A stretch of DNA of 64,000 nt from Vogesella indigofera (GTDB lineage: Bacteria > Pseudomonadota > Gammaproteobacteria > Burkholderiales > Chromobacteriaceae). Both the position numbers and the translations under genes were made by a program. Positions 36,829 through 45,029 of this stretch are shown in pieces. The stretch is taken from assembly GCF_003633895.1 (NCBI RefSeq), contig NZ_RBID01000017.1:98507-162506 (forward strand), written 5' to 3'. Positions within the stretch are counted from its first letter, which is position 1, and the number at the start of each line of letters is the position of its first letter. The notes below the pieces were generated by a model. The model had not been told where the DNA came from and made no database searches. It saw only the letters and a list, made by a program, of their open reading frames with translations.

Positions 36829-36857
36829 AAAAAAGAACCCCGCAGCCAGGTGCGGGG
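36829..36857 (-). terminator. Intrinsic terminator after the NCS1 permease gene
   Basis: On the minus strand CCCCGCA, a 6-nt loop and TGCGGGG are followed by TTCTTTTTT. It lies 45 bp past the permease stop codon and before hyuB. Confidence 0.88.
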
Positions 36858-36901
36858 AAAAGAGGAGTGAAGACGGTAAAAATGAAGCGGGAACGGCGCG
36901 C

Positions 36902-38242
36902 TCAGCCGCCCTGCGCCGCGGCCAGGCGGCTTTGCGACAGCTGCTGCAGATAGCGGTACAGCCCGAACGACACCAGGGCGGTGGCCGGCGCCGAGAAGCT
37001 GGCCAGCAGGCCGCCGCTCTCCAGCAGCGCGATGCCGCAGCCGGCGGCGACAAACCAGGCGCTGATGCCCTCGCGGCGCACCGCCTTGTTGTCGTCCGGC
37101 GCAAGGTTGGCCGCAGGCTGGCTCAGGATGTGGGCCAGCGCGATGCCGACCCACGCCACCACGAAGATGCCCTGGTAGGCCAGCGCCTGCAGGATGACGC
37201 TGAACACATTGCCCAGCATCAGCAGGTAGACGATGGCGCCGACCACCACGCCCCACGCCGCCTTGGGCAGGCGCAGGCCGCAGCTCTTGTCGAAGAAGGT
37301 TTGCATGTTGACGGTGGCGAGGTAGAAGTTGGCGGTGTTGATCCGCGTCTGGCTGACCCAGACAAAGGCCAGTCCGACCCAGCCCATCAGCTTCAGCAGC
37401 GCCAGCACCACCGACACCTCGCTGACGCCGCCGGTGGTCGGAATGCTGGCGGCGAGGAAGATGCCGACCACGCCGTTAAGCAGGAAGGTGAACAGGTAGA
37501 ACGGCAGGCCGAAGTTGAAACGGGCGTGGTAGTCGCTGTCTTCTGCTTTGCCGAAGCGGGCGTAGTCCCAGGTGTACATCATCAGGATCCACACCCCCAT
37601 GAAGTAGCTGAAACAGTGCCACCAGCCGTCCGCCGGAGCCCCGTCGGCCGGGGCCAGCTGTAGCCAGGCGTCGCTGTAGCCGTATTCGGTGATGGTCAGG
37701 ATCACCGCGGCGGCCAGGCCCGACAGGTAGAACGGCAGCAGCACGCCGTTGAGCTTGTCCAGCCAGCGCTGCACGCTGCCCAGCACCAGCGGCACGCTGT
37801 ACACCACCACCAGCAGGTAGGCGTGCTCGATCGACAGCGCCGGGAACATGTGCTGGATGGCGACCGCGATCACCGAGCCCTCGAACACCGCGTAGTAGAT
37901 GGCGGTGGCGAAGAAGATCAGCGTCGCCAGCGAGGCGCCGGAATTGCCGAACAGGATGCGCGAGAACAGCCCCACCGACAGCCCGCTGCGTATCGCGTAG
38001 CGGGTGATGATGCCGTTGATCACGCTGTAGCACAGCGCCGACAGCGCGAGGCCGATCAGCGTGTTGACGGTGCCGTAATTCAGCGCCAGCGTGGCCGATA
38101 CCACCAGCCAGAACATGGCGCTGCACACCGACCACCACGCCATGCTCAGCCCCAGCCGCCCCATGCGCGCATCGGCCGGCACCGCGCTGCGGGTGAAGTC
38201 CGGGTCGTCGTGCCGCAGTGCTTGATTGATGATTGTTGCCAC
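36902..38242 (-). CDS. NCS1-family nucleobase/hydantoin permease
   Basis: 446 residues, GTG start at 38242 with AAAGGAG 6 bp upstream. The N-terminus LGLSMAWWSVCSAMFWLVVS and later segments GLFSRILFGNSGASLATLIF and YTWDYARFGKAEDSDYHARF follow the cytosine/purine/hydantoin permease pattern with about 12 membrane helices. Proton- or sodium-coupled uptake of hydantoin, allantoin or a related cyclic ureide is expected, given the hyuAB genes next door. Cytosine is the main alternative. Confidence 0.88.
   Translation of the reverse strand: MATIINQALRHDDPDFTRSAVPADARMGRLGLSMAWWSVCSAMFWLVVSATLALNYGTVNTLIGLALSALCYSVINGIITRYAIRSGLSVGLFSRILFGNSGASLATLIFFATAIYYAVFEGSVIAVAIQHMFPALSIEHAYLLVVVYSVPLVLGSVQRWLDKLNGVLLPFYLSGLAAAVILTITEYGYSDAWLQLAPADGAPADGWWHCFSYFMGVWILMMYTWDYARFGKAEDSDYHARFNFGLPFYLFTFLLNGVVGIFLAASIPTTGGVSEVSVVLALLKLMGWVGLAFVWVSQTRINTANFYLATVNMQTFFDKSCGLRLPKAAWGVVVGAIVYLLMLGNVFSVILQALAYQGIFVVAWVGIALAHILSQPAANLAPDDNKAVRREGISAWFVAAGCGIALLESGGLLASFSAPATALVSFGLYRYLQQLSQSRLAAAQGG
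37102..37115 (-). repeat. Copy of TGCGGCCAACSTTG inside the permease gene
   Basis: Exact match with S = C, on the coding strand. Confidence 0.85.
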
Positions 38243-38312
38243 GATTGTCTCCTTTGTTATCAGCCTGATGGCCTGGAGTCATCGTAGGAAGGCGCTGCCC
38301 GGCGGGATAGCA

Positions 38313-38347
38313 CGCCAGCGCAGGCTTTATGGTGCGCCAGTGCAGGC
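38313..38347. promoter_or_regulatory. Direct repeat upstream of the NCS1 permease gene
   Basis: CGCCAGCGCAGGC (38313-38325) and CGCCAGTGCAGGC (38335-38347) differ at one base and are 22 bp apart. They sit about 70-105 bp upstream of the GTG start. Two half-sites about two helical turns apart is the usual layout of AraC-type operators. Confidence 0.5.
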
Positions 38348-38363
38348 GCACGGCTGCCGCGCA

Positions 38364-38397
38364 ATAAAGCAAGCCCGCCGCCGGCTTGCTTTATAAT
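38364..38397. promoter_or_regulatory. Inverted repeat overlapping a consensus -10 upstream of hpnC
   Basis: ATAAAGCAAGCC (38364-38375) and GGCTTGCTTTAT (38383-38394) form a perfect 12-bp inverted repeat with a 7-bp centre. Its right arm overlaps TATAAT (38392-38397), 32 bp before the hpnC start. No clear -35 is seen. It could be an operator or a cruciform or terminator-like element. Confidence 0.55.
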
Positions 38398-38428
38398 GCC
38401 GCTTTTGTTGACGGGCGGTGCGCAGGCA

Positions 38429-39268
38429 ATGTCGGTTGGTCATTACGAGAATTTCCCGGTCGGTTCCCTCCTGCTGCCGCGGCGCATGCGCCGCGCGGTG
38501 CACGTGATCTATCACTTTGCCCGTCATGCCGACGATATCGCCGACGAGGGCGATGCCCAGCCGGCGCAAAGGTTGGCCGCATTGCAGGCGCTGCGCGACG
38601 AGCTGGCGCGCATCGAGGCCGGCACCGCGCCGCAGCTGCCGCTGATGCAGGATCTGGCGCGGGTGATCGCCGCCTACCAACTGCCGCTGGCGCCGTTTTA
38701 CGACCTGCTGTCGGCGTTCAGCCAGGACGTGACCAAGACGCGCTACCAGGACTTTGCCGAGCTGGTCGACTACTGCCGCCGCTCGGCCAACCCGGTCGGG
38801 CGCCTGATGCTGGCGCTGTACGGCGAGCGTGACCCGCGCAGCCTGGCGATGTCGGACGGCATCTGCACCGCGCTGCAGCTGATCAACTTCTGGCAGGACG
38901 TGGCCGTCGACTGGCAAAAGGGCCGCGTCTACATCCCGCAGGACGATCTGGCCCGATTCCGCGTCAGCGAAGATCAGATCGCGCGCGGCGACGCCGGCGG
39001 GGTGTGGCCGATGCTGATGGACAAGGAAGTGAAGCGGGCGCTCGCCATGCTGGAGGCTGGCTCGCCACTGGCGCTGAAGCTGAAGGGGCGGCTGGGCTGG
39101 GAGCTGCGCCTGATCGTGCTCGGCGGCGAGCGCATCCTGAAAAAGATACACGACGCGCGCGGTGACGTATTCACGCAGCGACCGGTGCTGACCAGCCGTG
39201 ACTGGCTGGCGATCATCTGGAAGGCGCTGAGCGCGCGTTCCGGCAAAAACAAGAGGAGACGGGCGTGA
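38429..39268 (+). CDS. hpnC: HpnC, squalene biosynthesis (hydroxysqualene synthase)
   Basis: 279 residues from ATG 38429 (MSVGHYENFPVGSLLLP, the typical HpnC opening). It is a trans-isoprenyl diphosphate synthase fold with Asp-rich motif HADDIADEG and second motif DVAVDWQKGRVYIPQDD. In the HpnCDE route HpnD makes presqualene diphosphate from two farnesyl diphosphates, HpnC converts it to hydroxysqualene and HpnE reduces that to squalene. First gene of the hpnCDE operon; its end overlaps hpnD. No squalene-hopene cyclase lies in the window. Confidence 0.93.
   Translation: MSVGHYENFPVGSLLLPRRMRRAVHVIYHFARHADDIADEGDAQPAQRLAALQALRDELARIEAGTAPQLPLMQDLARVIAAYQLPLAPFYDLLSAFSQDVTKTRYQDFAELVDYCRRSANPVGRLMLALYGERDPRSLAMSDGICTALQLINFWQDVAVDWQKGRVYIPQDDLARFRVSEDQIARGDAGGVWPMLMDKEVKRALAMLEAGSPLALKLKGRLGWELRLIVLGGERILKKIHDARGDVFTQRPVLTSRDWLAIIWKALSARSGKNKRRRA
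38568..38581 (-). repeat. Near-exact copy of the repeat inside hpnC
   Basis: Reads TGCGGCCAACCTTT on the minus strand; only the last base differs from the consensus. Confidence 0.8.
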
Positions 39269-40110
39269 CCCCGCAGCAATACTGTGAAGACAAGGCCGCC
39301 AAGAGCGGCTCCAGCTTTTACGCCAGCTTCCGTTACCTGCCGCCGCAACAGCGCGATGCGATGGTGGCGCTGTACGCGTTCTGCCGCGAGGTGGACGACG
39401 TGGTGGACGAGATCCACGACGACAATGTGGCGCGCACCACGCTGGCCTGGTGGCGCAGCGAGCTGGCGGCGCTGTACCACGGCACGCCCAGCCATCCGGT
39501 GATGCTGGCACTCAAGCCGCACGTGGCGCGCTTCGAGCTGCCGCAGGCGTGGCTGGCGGAGATCATCGACGGCATGCAGATGGATCTGGATGTGCCGCGC
39601 TACAACCGTTTTGCCGACCTGCAGCTGTACTGCCACCGCGTCGCCGGCGTGGTCGGCCAGCTGTCGGCACAGATTTTCGGCTATACCGACCGCGCCACGC
39701 TGAAATACGCGCACGAGCTGGGGCTGGCGTTCCAGCTCACCAACATCATCCGCGATGTCGGCGAGGACGCGCGCCGCGGCCGGCTGTACCTGCCGGTGGA
39801 AGACCTGCAGCGCTTCGGCGTGCCGGCGTCCGAGGTGCTGGCCTATCGCGAATCGCCGCAGTTCGAGGAACTGATGCGCTTCCAGATCGAGCGCGCGCAC
39901 CAGCACTACCGCAAGGCGTGGGAGCTGCTGCCGGCGGCCGACCGCAAGGCGCAGCGCATCGGCCTGGTGATGGCGGCGATCTACCGCGCCACGCTGGACG
40001 AAATCGCGCTGGACGGCCCGGGCAAGGTGCTGAACCAGCGGCTGTCGCTGTCGCCGGGGCGCAAGCTATGGCTGGCGTGGAAAACCTGGACCTTCGGCTA
40101 CAAGCCTTGA
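39265..40110 (+). CDS. hpnD: HpnD, presqualene diphosphate synthase
   Basis: 281 residues, GTG start at 39265 after GAGGAG and overlapping the hpnC stop (GTGA). The signatures are KSGSSFYASFRYLPPQQRDA, the Asp-rich REVDDVVDEIHDD, and FQLTNIIRDVGEDARRGRLY. It condenses two farnesyl diphosphates to presqualene diphosphate. Overlaps of 4 bp on the upstream side and 4 bp downstream indicate tight translational coupling. Confidence 0.95.
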   Translation: MTPQQYCEDKAAKSGSSFYASFRYLPPQQRDAMVALYAFCREVDDVVDEIHDDNVARTTLAWWRSELAALYHGTPSHPVMLALKPHVARFELPQAWLAEIIDGMQMDLDVPRYNRFADLQLYCHRVAGVVGQLSAQIFGYTDRATLKYAHELGLAFQLTNIIRDVGEDARRGRLYLPVEDLQRFGVPASEVLAYRESPQFEELMRFQIERAHQHYRKAWELLPAADRKAQRIGLVMAAIYRATLDEIALDGPGKVLNQRLSLSPGRKLWLAWKTWTFGYKP

Positions 40111-41399
40111 AACCACGCGTCGCCATTATCGGCGCCGGCTGGGCCGGCCTCGCCGCCGCCATCACGCTGGCGCCTGCGGCCAACCTTGTGCTGTTCGAGG
40201 CCGGAAAGGTGGCCGGCGGCCGTGCCCGCCGCGTACCGCTGGACGGCATGGCGCTGGACAACGGCCAGCACATCCTGATCGGCGCCTACCGCGAAAGCTT
40301 GCGCCTGATGCTTCAGGTGGGCGTCGATCCGGCGCAGGCACTGGCCAGCCAGCCGCTGCGCTGGCACCAGATCGACGGCGTGCAGCTGCACTGCCCGGAC
40401 TGGCCGGCGCCGTGGCATATGCTGGCCGGGCTGTGTCGCGCCAGGGGGCTGGGCTGGCGCGACAAGCTGGCACTGGCACGGCTATTGACCCAGCTCAGGG
40501 TGCGGCGCTGGCAGATCGGGCACGATGTCGCGGCGCTGGACTGGCTGCGGCAGCGTGGCCAGTCGCAGGCGCTGCTGGACGGCTTCTGGACGCCGCTGAT
40601 CCTGGCGACGCTGAATACACCGCCGGCGCAGGCGTCGATGCAGCTGCTGGCCAATGTGCTGCGCGACAGCCTTGGCGCGGCGCAAGCTAACGCCAGCCGC
40701 CTGCTGCTGCCGCGCACCGACCTGAGCGCGCTGTTTGCCGAGCCGGCGCTGCAATGGCTGGCCGGCGCCGGCGCGCAGCTGCGCCTCGGGCAGCGGGTGC
40801 GGCACATCGACTGGCACGCGGCGCGGCCGCTGGTGGACGGCGACGCGTTCGATGTGGTGTTGATTGCCACCGCGCCGTATCACGCCGCCGCGCTGGCGGC
40901 GGACGAAAAACTGTCCGCCATGCTCAAGGCGTGGCAATACCAGCCGATAACGACCCTATACCTGCGTTTCGAGGGCAGGGTGCGTCTGCCGCAGGCGATG
41001 ACCGGTTTGCAGCACGGCATCGGCCAGTGGTGGTTCGACCGCGAGGCGCTGACCGGCGAGGCCGGCCTGGTGGCGGTGGTGATCAGCGCCGCCGGCGAGC
41101 ACGACACGCTGTCGCGCGCGGAACTGACGGCGCGGGTGCTGGCCGAATTGCAGCAGCACGTGCCGGACTTGCCGCAGCTTAAGGACAGCTGGCAGATCAC
41201 CGAACAGCGCGCCACCTTTGCGGCCAACGTTGGCCTTGCGCGCCCGGCGCCGCGACTTGGCGTAAAATCCGGCTATCTCGCGGGTGACTGGTTGTGTGCC
41301 GACTATCCGGCGACGCTCGAAGGCGCCGTCCGTAGCGGCATCGCCAGCGCCCATGCCCTCATGCAGGACTGGAAAAAAGAACATGATGCAAACGTTTGA
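40107..41399 (+). CDS. hpnE: HpnE, hydroxysqualene dehydroxylase
   Basis: 430 residues. The TTG at 40107, overlapping the hpnD stop as TTGA, is the only start that keeps the whole Rossmann FAD motif VAIIGAGWAGLAAAITLAPA. VAGGRARRVPLDG and ALDNGQHILIGAYRESLRLM are typical of the amine-oxidase/desaturase superfamily. It is a FAD-dependent enzyme that removes the hydroxyl group of hydroxysqualene. It overlaps the following SDR gene by 17 bp. Two copies of the window-wide repeat lie within it. Confidence 0.9.
   Translation: MKPRVAIIGAGWAGLAAAITLAPAANLVLFEAGKVAGGRARRVPLDGMALDNGQHILIGAYRESLRLMLQVGVDPAQALASQPLRWHQIDGVQLHCPDWPAPWHMLAGLCRARGLGWRDKLALARLLTQLRVRRWQIGHDVAALDWLRQRGQSQALLDGFWTPLILATLNTPPAQASMQLLANVLRDSLGAAQANASRLLLPRTDLSALFAEPALQWLAGAGAQLRLGQRVRHIDWHAARPLVDGDAFDVVLIATAPYHAAALAADEKLSAMLKAWQYQPITTLYLRFEGRVRLPQAMTGLQHGIGQWWFDREALTGEAGLVAVVISAAGEHDTLSRAELTARVLAELQQHVPDLPQLKDSWQITEQRATFAANVGLARPAPRLGVKSGYLAGDWLCADYPATLEGAVRSGIASAHALMQDWKKEHDANV
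40175..40188 (+). repeat. Copy of TGCGGCCAACSTTG inside hpnE
   Basis: Exact match with S = C on the coding strand, encoding AANLV in the FAD domain. Confidence 0.85.
41219..41232 (+). repeat. Second copy of TGCGGCCAACSTTG inside hpnE
   Basis: Exact match with S = G on the coding strand, encoding AANVG. Confidence 0.85.
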
Positions 41400-42132
41400 C
41401 AAAGATTATCTCGCCGGCCGCGTGGTGCTGGTGACCGGGGCAACGCAAGGCATCGGCCGCGAGACGGCGCTGGCCGCCGCGCGCCATGGCGCCACCGTGG
41501 TACTGCTGGCGCGCAGCGTGAAGGGCCTGGAAAAGGTGTACGACGAGATCGTGGCGGCCGGCCTGCCGGAGCCGCTGGCGATTCCGCTGGACCTGCTCAA
41601 GGCCAGCGACGACGAATTCAATACCCTGGCGTTCCAGATCAAGCAGGCTGTGGGACGGCTGGACGGCATCGTGCACTGCGCCTCGCACTTCTATGCGCTG
41701 TCGCCGCTGGTGGACCAGCGCATCGACGAGTGGATGAACCAGTACCGCATCAACACCGTGGCGCCGTTCGCGCTGACCCGCGCCTGTCTGCCGCTGTTGA
41801 AGCAGGCGGCCGACGCCAGCGTGGTGTTCGTCGGCGAGACCCACGGTCAGCGTCCGGGGCCGTTCTGGGGTGCCTTTGGCGCCTCCAAGGCCGGGCTGGG
41901 CTATCTGGTGAAAGTCGCGGCCAACGAGTGGGACGTGTGGCCGCAGCTGCGCGCCAACCTGCTGGTGCCGGGGCCGGTCAACTCGCCGCAGCGCACCCGT
42001 ACCCATCCGGGCGAAGCCAAGAGCGAGCGCGGTGAACTGGCGGCACTGATGCCGCACATGCTGTACTGGCTGGGACAGGCCAGTGCTGGCCGCAGCGGCG
42101 AGATCATCGAGCTGGATCTGCGTCCGTCGTAA
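41383..42132 (+). CDS. Short-chain dehydrogenase (YciK-like) with a degenerate catalytic site
   Basis: 249 residues. The NAD(P)-binding motif VLVTGATQGIGRETALAAAR is intact, as are the NxxG-equivalent HCASHFYALSP and C-terminal SGEIIELDL. In classical SDRs a Ser-Tyr-Lys triad with YxxxK is used. Here the segment is WGAFGASKAGL, with Phe replacing the catalytic Tyr, and the usual Ser region reads VFVGETHGQ. It resembles the YciK group. Loss of oxidoreductase activity or a different chemistry is possible. It overlaps hpnE, so it is probably in the hpn operon. Confidence 0.85.
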   Translation: MMQTFDKDYLAGRVVLVTGATQGIGRETALAAARHGATVVLLARSVKGLEKVYDEIVAAGLPEPLAIPLDLLKASDDEFNTLAFQIKQAVGRLDGIVHCASHFYALSPLVDQRIDEWMNQYRINTVAPFALTRACLPLLKQAADASVVFVGETHGQRPGPFWGAFGASKAGLGYLVKVAANEWDVWPQLRANLLVPGPVNSPQRTRTHPGEAKSERGELAALMPHMLYWLGQASAGRSGEIIELDLRPS

Positions 42133-42147
42133 ACCACAAGGACAAGT

Positions 42148-42750
42148 ATGCGTGCCTATCTGTTATTACCAGCGCTGGCGCTGCTGAGCGGCTGTAACTG
42201 GGTAATGAATGTCAGTGGCCTGGCCGCCGAGGCCAACAAGGCCATCGGCGCCGCCTGCCGCCAGACCGGCCGCTCGCTGGAGACGTGCTACACCCGCAAT
42301 CCGGACGCGGACAAGGCGCAGATCTACGCCGGCTGGCGCGAGATGCACGAATACATGGCCAAGAACAAGCTGGAGACCATGGAGCCGCCACCGGAGCCGG
42401 CGCCGGACTTGTCCGCGCCGCTGGCCGCGGTCGACAGCAGCAGTGCAAAAACGGCGGAACATGCCGCTCAAAAAAAAAATGAGCCAGCCGTAGCCTCGCT
42501 GGCACCGCTGGCGAAGCGGCACCCACTGACCAGCGATGAAGCCGACGAACTGGCGCGCAACGATCCGCAAGTGGAAGCGATCCTGTCGACCATCCGCCGC
42601 AACGAACAGTCCGAAGCGAAGCCCAAACCCAGCGGCCCGTCGCCCTCGGAGCAGCGTCTGCTCAGCCTGATCAACGAGCAGAGTGCGCCGCCGGTGGCCG
42701 CAGGGCAGGAGGATTCCTTCGGCAAGCCGGCCGCCGTGGTCAAGAAATAA
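42148..42750 (+). CDS. Predicted lipoprotein of unknown function
   Basis: 200 residues. The signal peptide ends in a lipobox (ALALLSGC, Cys16). The mature part starts helical with two further Cys (GAACRQTGRSLETCYTRNPD) that could form a disulfide. It continues with a Pro/Glu/Ala-rich linker and a charged tail. An A9 homopolymer lies at the AAQKKN codons. AAGGA precedes the ATG. It follows the SDR gene by 15 bp and is followed by a terminator, so it is likely the last gene of the hpn transcript. No family was recognised. Confidence 0.75.
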   Translation: MRAYLLLPALALLSGCNWVMNVSGLAAEANKAIGAACRQTGRSLETCYTRNPDADKAQIYAGWREMHEYMAKNKLETMEPPPEPAPDLSAPLAAVDSSSAKTAEHAAQKKNEPAVASLAPLAKRHPLTSDEADELARNDPQVEAILSTIRRNEQSEAKPKPSGPSPSEQRLLSLINEQSAPPVAAGQEDSFGKPAAVVKK

Positions 42751-42797
42751 TCACCCCTGCTACGCAGCTCGCGGGGAAGCCCCGCATTTCCTGTTTC

Positions 42798-42838
42798 AAC
42801 CCGCTAGTGCCGGCACTAACGGGTTTTGTCATTTTTTG
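42798..42838 (+). terminator. Terminator at the end of the hpn operon
   Basis: AACCCG-C-TAGTGC and GCACTA-A-CGGGTT form a 12-bp stem with one mismatch, followed by TTTGTC and a T6 run. It ends only 9 bp before the radA ATG. Confidence 0.8.
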
Positions 42839-42846
42839 AAGACGCC

Positions 42847-44217
42847 ATGGCCAAATTCAACAAGACCCTCTATCAATGCACGCAATGCGCGGGCAGCTCG
42901 TCCAAATGGCAGGGCCAGTGCCCGCACTGCGGCGAATGGAACACGCTGACCGAAACCGTGGCCGCGCCGGCCCCGGTGGCCAACGCCCGCTACCAGAGCT
43001 GGACGGCGCAGACGCAGCCGGTGCAGCAGCTGTCGCAGGTGCAGGCGGCGGAGGTGCCGCGCGAGCCGTCCGGCATCGAGGAGCTGGATCGCGTGCTCGG
43101 CGGCGGCATCGTCAAGGGCGCGGTGGTGCTGCTCGGCGGCGATCCCGGCATCGGCAAGTCCACGCTGCTGCTGCAGGCGCTGTCCGCCATCGGCTCGACA
43201 CGCAAGGTGCTGTACGTGTCCGGCGAGGAATCGCCGCAGCAGATCGCGCTGCGCGCCTCGCGGCTGGCGGTGGACGCGGCGCGGGTGCGCTTGCTCTCGG
43301 AGATCCGCCTCGAATCCATCCTCGCCACGCTGCAGACCGAGATGCCGGAAGTGGCGGTGATCGACTCGATCCAGACGCTGTATTCCGACCAGGTGACCTC
43401 GGCCCCCGGCTCGGTGTCGCAGGTGCGCGAGTGCGCGGCCCAGCTGACGCGGATGGCGAAGCAGAGCGGCATCACCATCATCCTGGTCGGCCATGTCACC
43501 AAGGAAGGCTCGCTGGCCGGGCCGCGCGTGCTGGAGCACATCGTCGATACCGTGCTCTATTTCGAGGGCGACAGTCACTCCAGCTACCGCATGATCCGCG
43601 CCATCAAGAACCGTTTCGGCGCTGCCAACGAGCTGGGCGTGTTCGCGATGACCGATCGCGGCCTGAAGGGGGTGTCCAACCCGTCGGCGATCTTCCTGTC
43701 CAGCTACCGCGACGACGTGTCCGGCTCCTGCGTGCTGGTGACGCAGGAGGGCACGCGGCCGTTGCTGGTGGAAATCCAGGCGCTGGTCGACGATGCCCAC
43801 GGCTTCCAGCCCAAGCGCCTGACCGTCGGGCTGGAGCAGAACCGGCTGGCGATGCTGATGGCGGTGCTCAACCGCCATGCCGGCATCGCCTGCTTCGATC
43901 AGGATGTGTTCCTCAATGCGGTGGGTGGCGTCAAGATCAACGAGCCGGCCGCCGACCTGGCGGTGATCCTGGCAATGGTGTCCTCGCTGCGCAACAAGTC
44001 GCTGCCGGAGAAGCTGGTGGTGTTCGGCGAGGTCGGCCTGTCCGGCGAGGTACGGCCGGTGACGCGCGGCCAGGAGCGGCTGAAAGAGGCGGCCAAGCTC
44101 GGTTTCGAGCGCGCCATCGTGCCGGCGGCCAACAAGCCGCGCCAGGCCATCGACGGGCTGGAGGTGATCGGGGTGGAACGCTTGTCCGAAGCCGTGGAAT
44201 ACTGTGCCCGTCGTTAA
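42847..44217 (+). CDS. radA: DNA repair protein RadA
   Basis: 456 residues from ATG 42847. An N-terminal C4 zinc finger (YQCTQC...CPHCGEW), then a RecA-like ATPase with Walker A GGDPGIGKSTLLLQ, the RadA-specific KNRFG motif (AIKNRFGAANELGVF) and a C-terminal Lon-protease-like domain (AADLAVILAMVSSLRNKSLP). In the family it is a hexameric branch-migration helicase in recombination, and it is also needed for natural transformation in several competent bacteria. That link is notable given the uptake-signal-like repeats here. Confidence 0.97.
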   Translation: MAKFNKTLYQCTQCAGSSSKWQGQCPHCGEWNTLTETVAAPAPVANARYQSWTAQTQPVQQLSQVQAAEVPREPSGIEELDRVLGGGIVKGAVVLLGGDPGIGKSTLLLQALSAIGSTRKVLYVSGEESPQQIALRASRLAVDAARVRLLSEIRLESILATLQTEMPEVAVIDSIQTLYSDQVTSAPGSVSQVRECAAQLTRMAKQSGITIILVGHVTKEGSLAGPRVLEHIVDTVLYFEGDSHSSYRMIRAIKNRFGAANELGVFAMTDRGLKGVSNPSAIFLSSYRDDVSGSCVLVTQEGTRPLLVEIQALVDDAHGFQPKRLTVGLEQNRLAMLMAVLNRHAGIACFDQDVFLNAVGGVKINEPAADLAVILAMVSSLRNKSLPEKLVVFGEVGLSGEVRPVTRGQERLKEAAKLGFERAIVPAANKPRQAIDGLEVIGVERLSEAVEYCARR

Positions 44218-44231
44218 CCGCGGGAGCCGGC

Positions 44232-44792
44232 ATGCCGCCCAGTGTTGAACAGATCGAGGCCGAACGGCCCTACCTGCTGCGCTTTGCGCTGGCACAGCTG
44301 CGCGACAGTGCCGCTGCCGAGGACGCGGTACAGGATGCGCTGCTGGCGGCGCTGGAGGCGCGCGAGCGCTTTGCCGGCAAGGCCAGCCTGCGCACCTGGC
44401 TGACGTCCATCCTGCGCTTCAAGCTGATCGACATCGTACGCAAGCAGCACCGCGAGGTGGCCACCGACCTGTCCGAGGATCTTGACGATAGTGACTTGGA
44501 CGGCCTGTTCAGCGCCAGCGGCCACTGGCAGGAAAAAATCAGCGCCTGGGGCGCGCCGGAACAGTCGCTGCTGGCCGCCCAGTTCTGGCAGGTGTACGCG
44601 CGCTGTGCCGAGGCGATGCCGCGGCGTACCGCGCTGGTGTTTGCCATGCGTGAGGTGCTGGACATGGACATCAGCGAAATTTGTCAGAATCTGGAGATCA
44701 GCGCGACCAACTGTTCGGTGATGCTGTATCGCGCACGGATGAGCCTGCGCGAATGTTTGCAGCTGCGCTGGCTGCAGGGGGAAAACGCATGA
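44232..44792 (+). CDS. ECF-type RNA polymerase sigma factor
   Basis: 186 residues; ATG 44232 after GGGAG, 14 bp after radA. Region 2 contains LRDSAAAEDAVQDALLAALE and KASLRTWLTSILRFKLIDIV. Region 4 contains RTALVFAMREVLDMDISEIC then ISATNCSVMLYRARMSLREC. A 4-bp overlap couples it to a short zinc-finger protein, the normal sigma/anti-sigma layout. In Neisseria an ECF sigma with the anti-sigma MseR controls methionine sulfoxide reductase; equivalence is suggested only by the similar pair. Confidence 0.92.
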   Translation: MPPSVEQIEAERPYLLRFALAQLRDSAAAEDAVQDALLAALEARERFAGKASLRTWLTSILRFKLIDIVRKQHREVATDLSEDLDDSDLDGLFSASGHWQEKISAWGAPEQSLLAAQFWQVYARCAEAMPRRTALVFAMREVLDMDISEICQNLEISATNCSVMLYRARMSLRECLQLRWLQGENA

Positions 44793-44965
44793 TGCTCAGT
44801 TGCCGCGAGGCCAGCCGGCTGATATCCGACGCCATGGATCGCAAGCTCAGCCGCTATGAACAGGTCAGCCTGCAGTTCCACCTGCTGCTGTGCCAGAACT
44901 GCCGCCATTTCCGGCAGCAGATGGCGACGCTGCGTGCCGGCATCCGCGAAGGACGCCAGCGCTGA
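44789..44965 (+). CDS. Short zf-HC2 anti-sigma factor
   Basis: 58 residues, start overlapping the sigma stop (ATGA). The sequence MLSCREASRLISDAMDRKLS and then HLLLCQNC gives the H-x3-C-x2-C zinc-binding pattern of ZAS-type anti-sigma factors. There is no membrane segment, so it would be a soluble cytoplasmic inhibitor whose zinc site may sense oxidants. Followed directly by a strong terminator. Confidence 0.85.
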   Translation: MMLSCREASRLISDAMDRKLSRYEQVSLQFHLLLCQNCRHFRQQMATLRAGIREGRQR

Positions 44966-44975
44966 CGCTAATGGC

Positions 44976-45012
44976 AAAAAGCCGGATCACGAGCAGTGAT
45001 CCGGCTTTTTTT
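44976..45012. terminator. Bidirectional terminator between the anti-sigma gene and the GDT1-type gene
   Basis: AAAAAGCCGGATCAC, loop GAGCA and GTGATCCGGCTTTTT are followed by further T. A perfect 15-bp stem is flanked by A- and T-runs on both sides. Confidence 0.95.
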
Positions 45013-45029
45013 TATGGCGGCGCGGCGGC

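Noticed and set aside
35165-37663. 832-codon plus-strand frame across hyuB and the permease
   Set aside because: Antisense artefact of GC-rich coding DNA; extremely Ala/Gly/His/Val-rich, and it spans two well-supported genes and their terminator.
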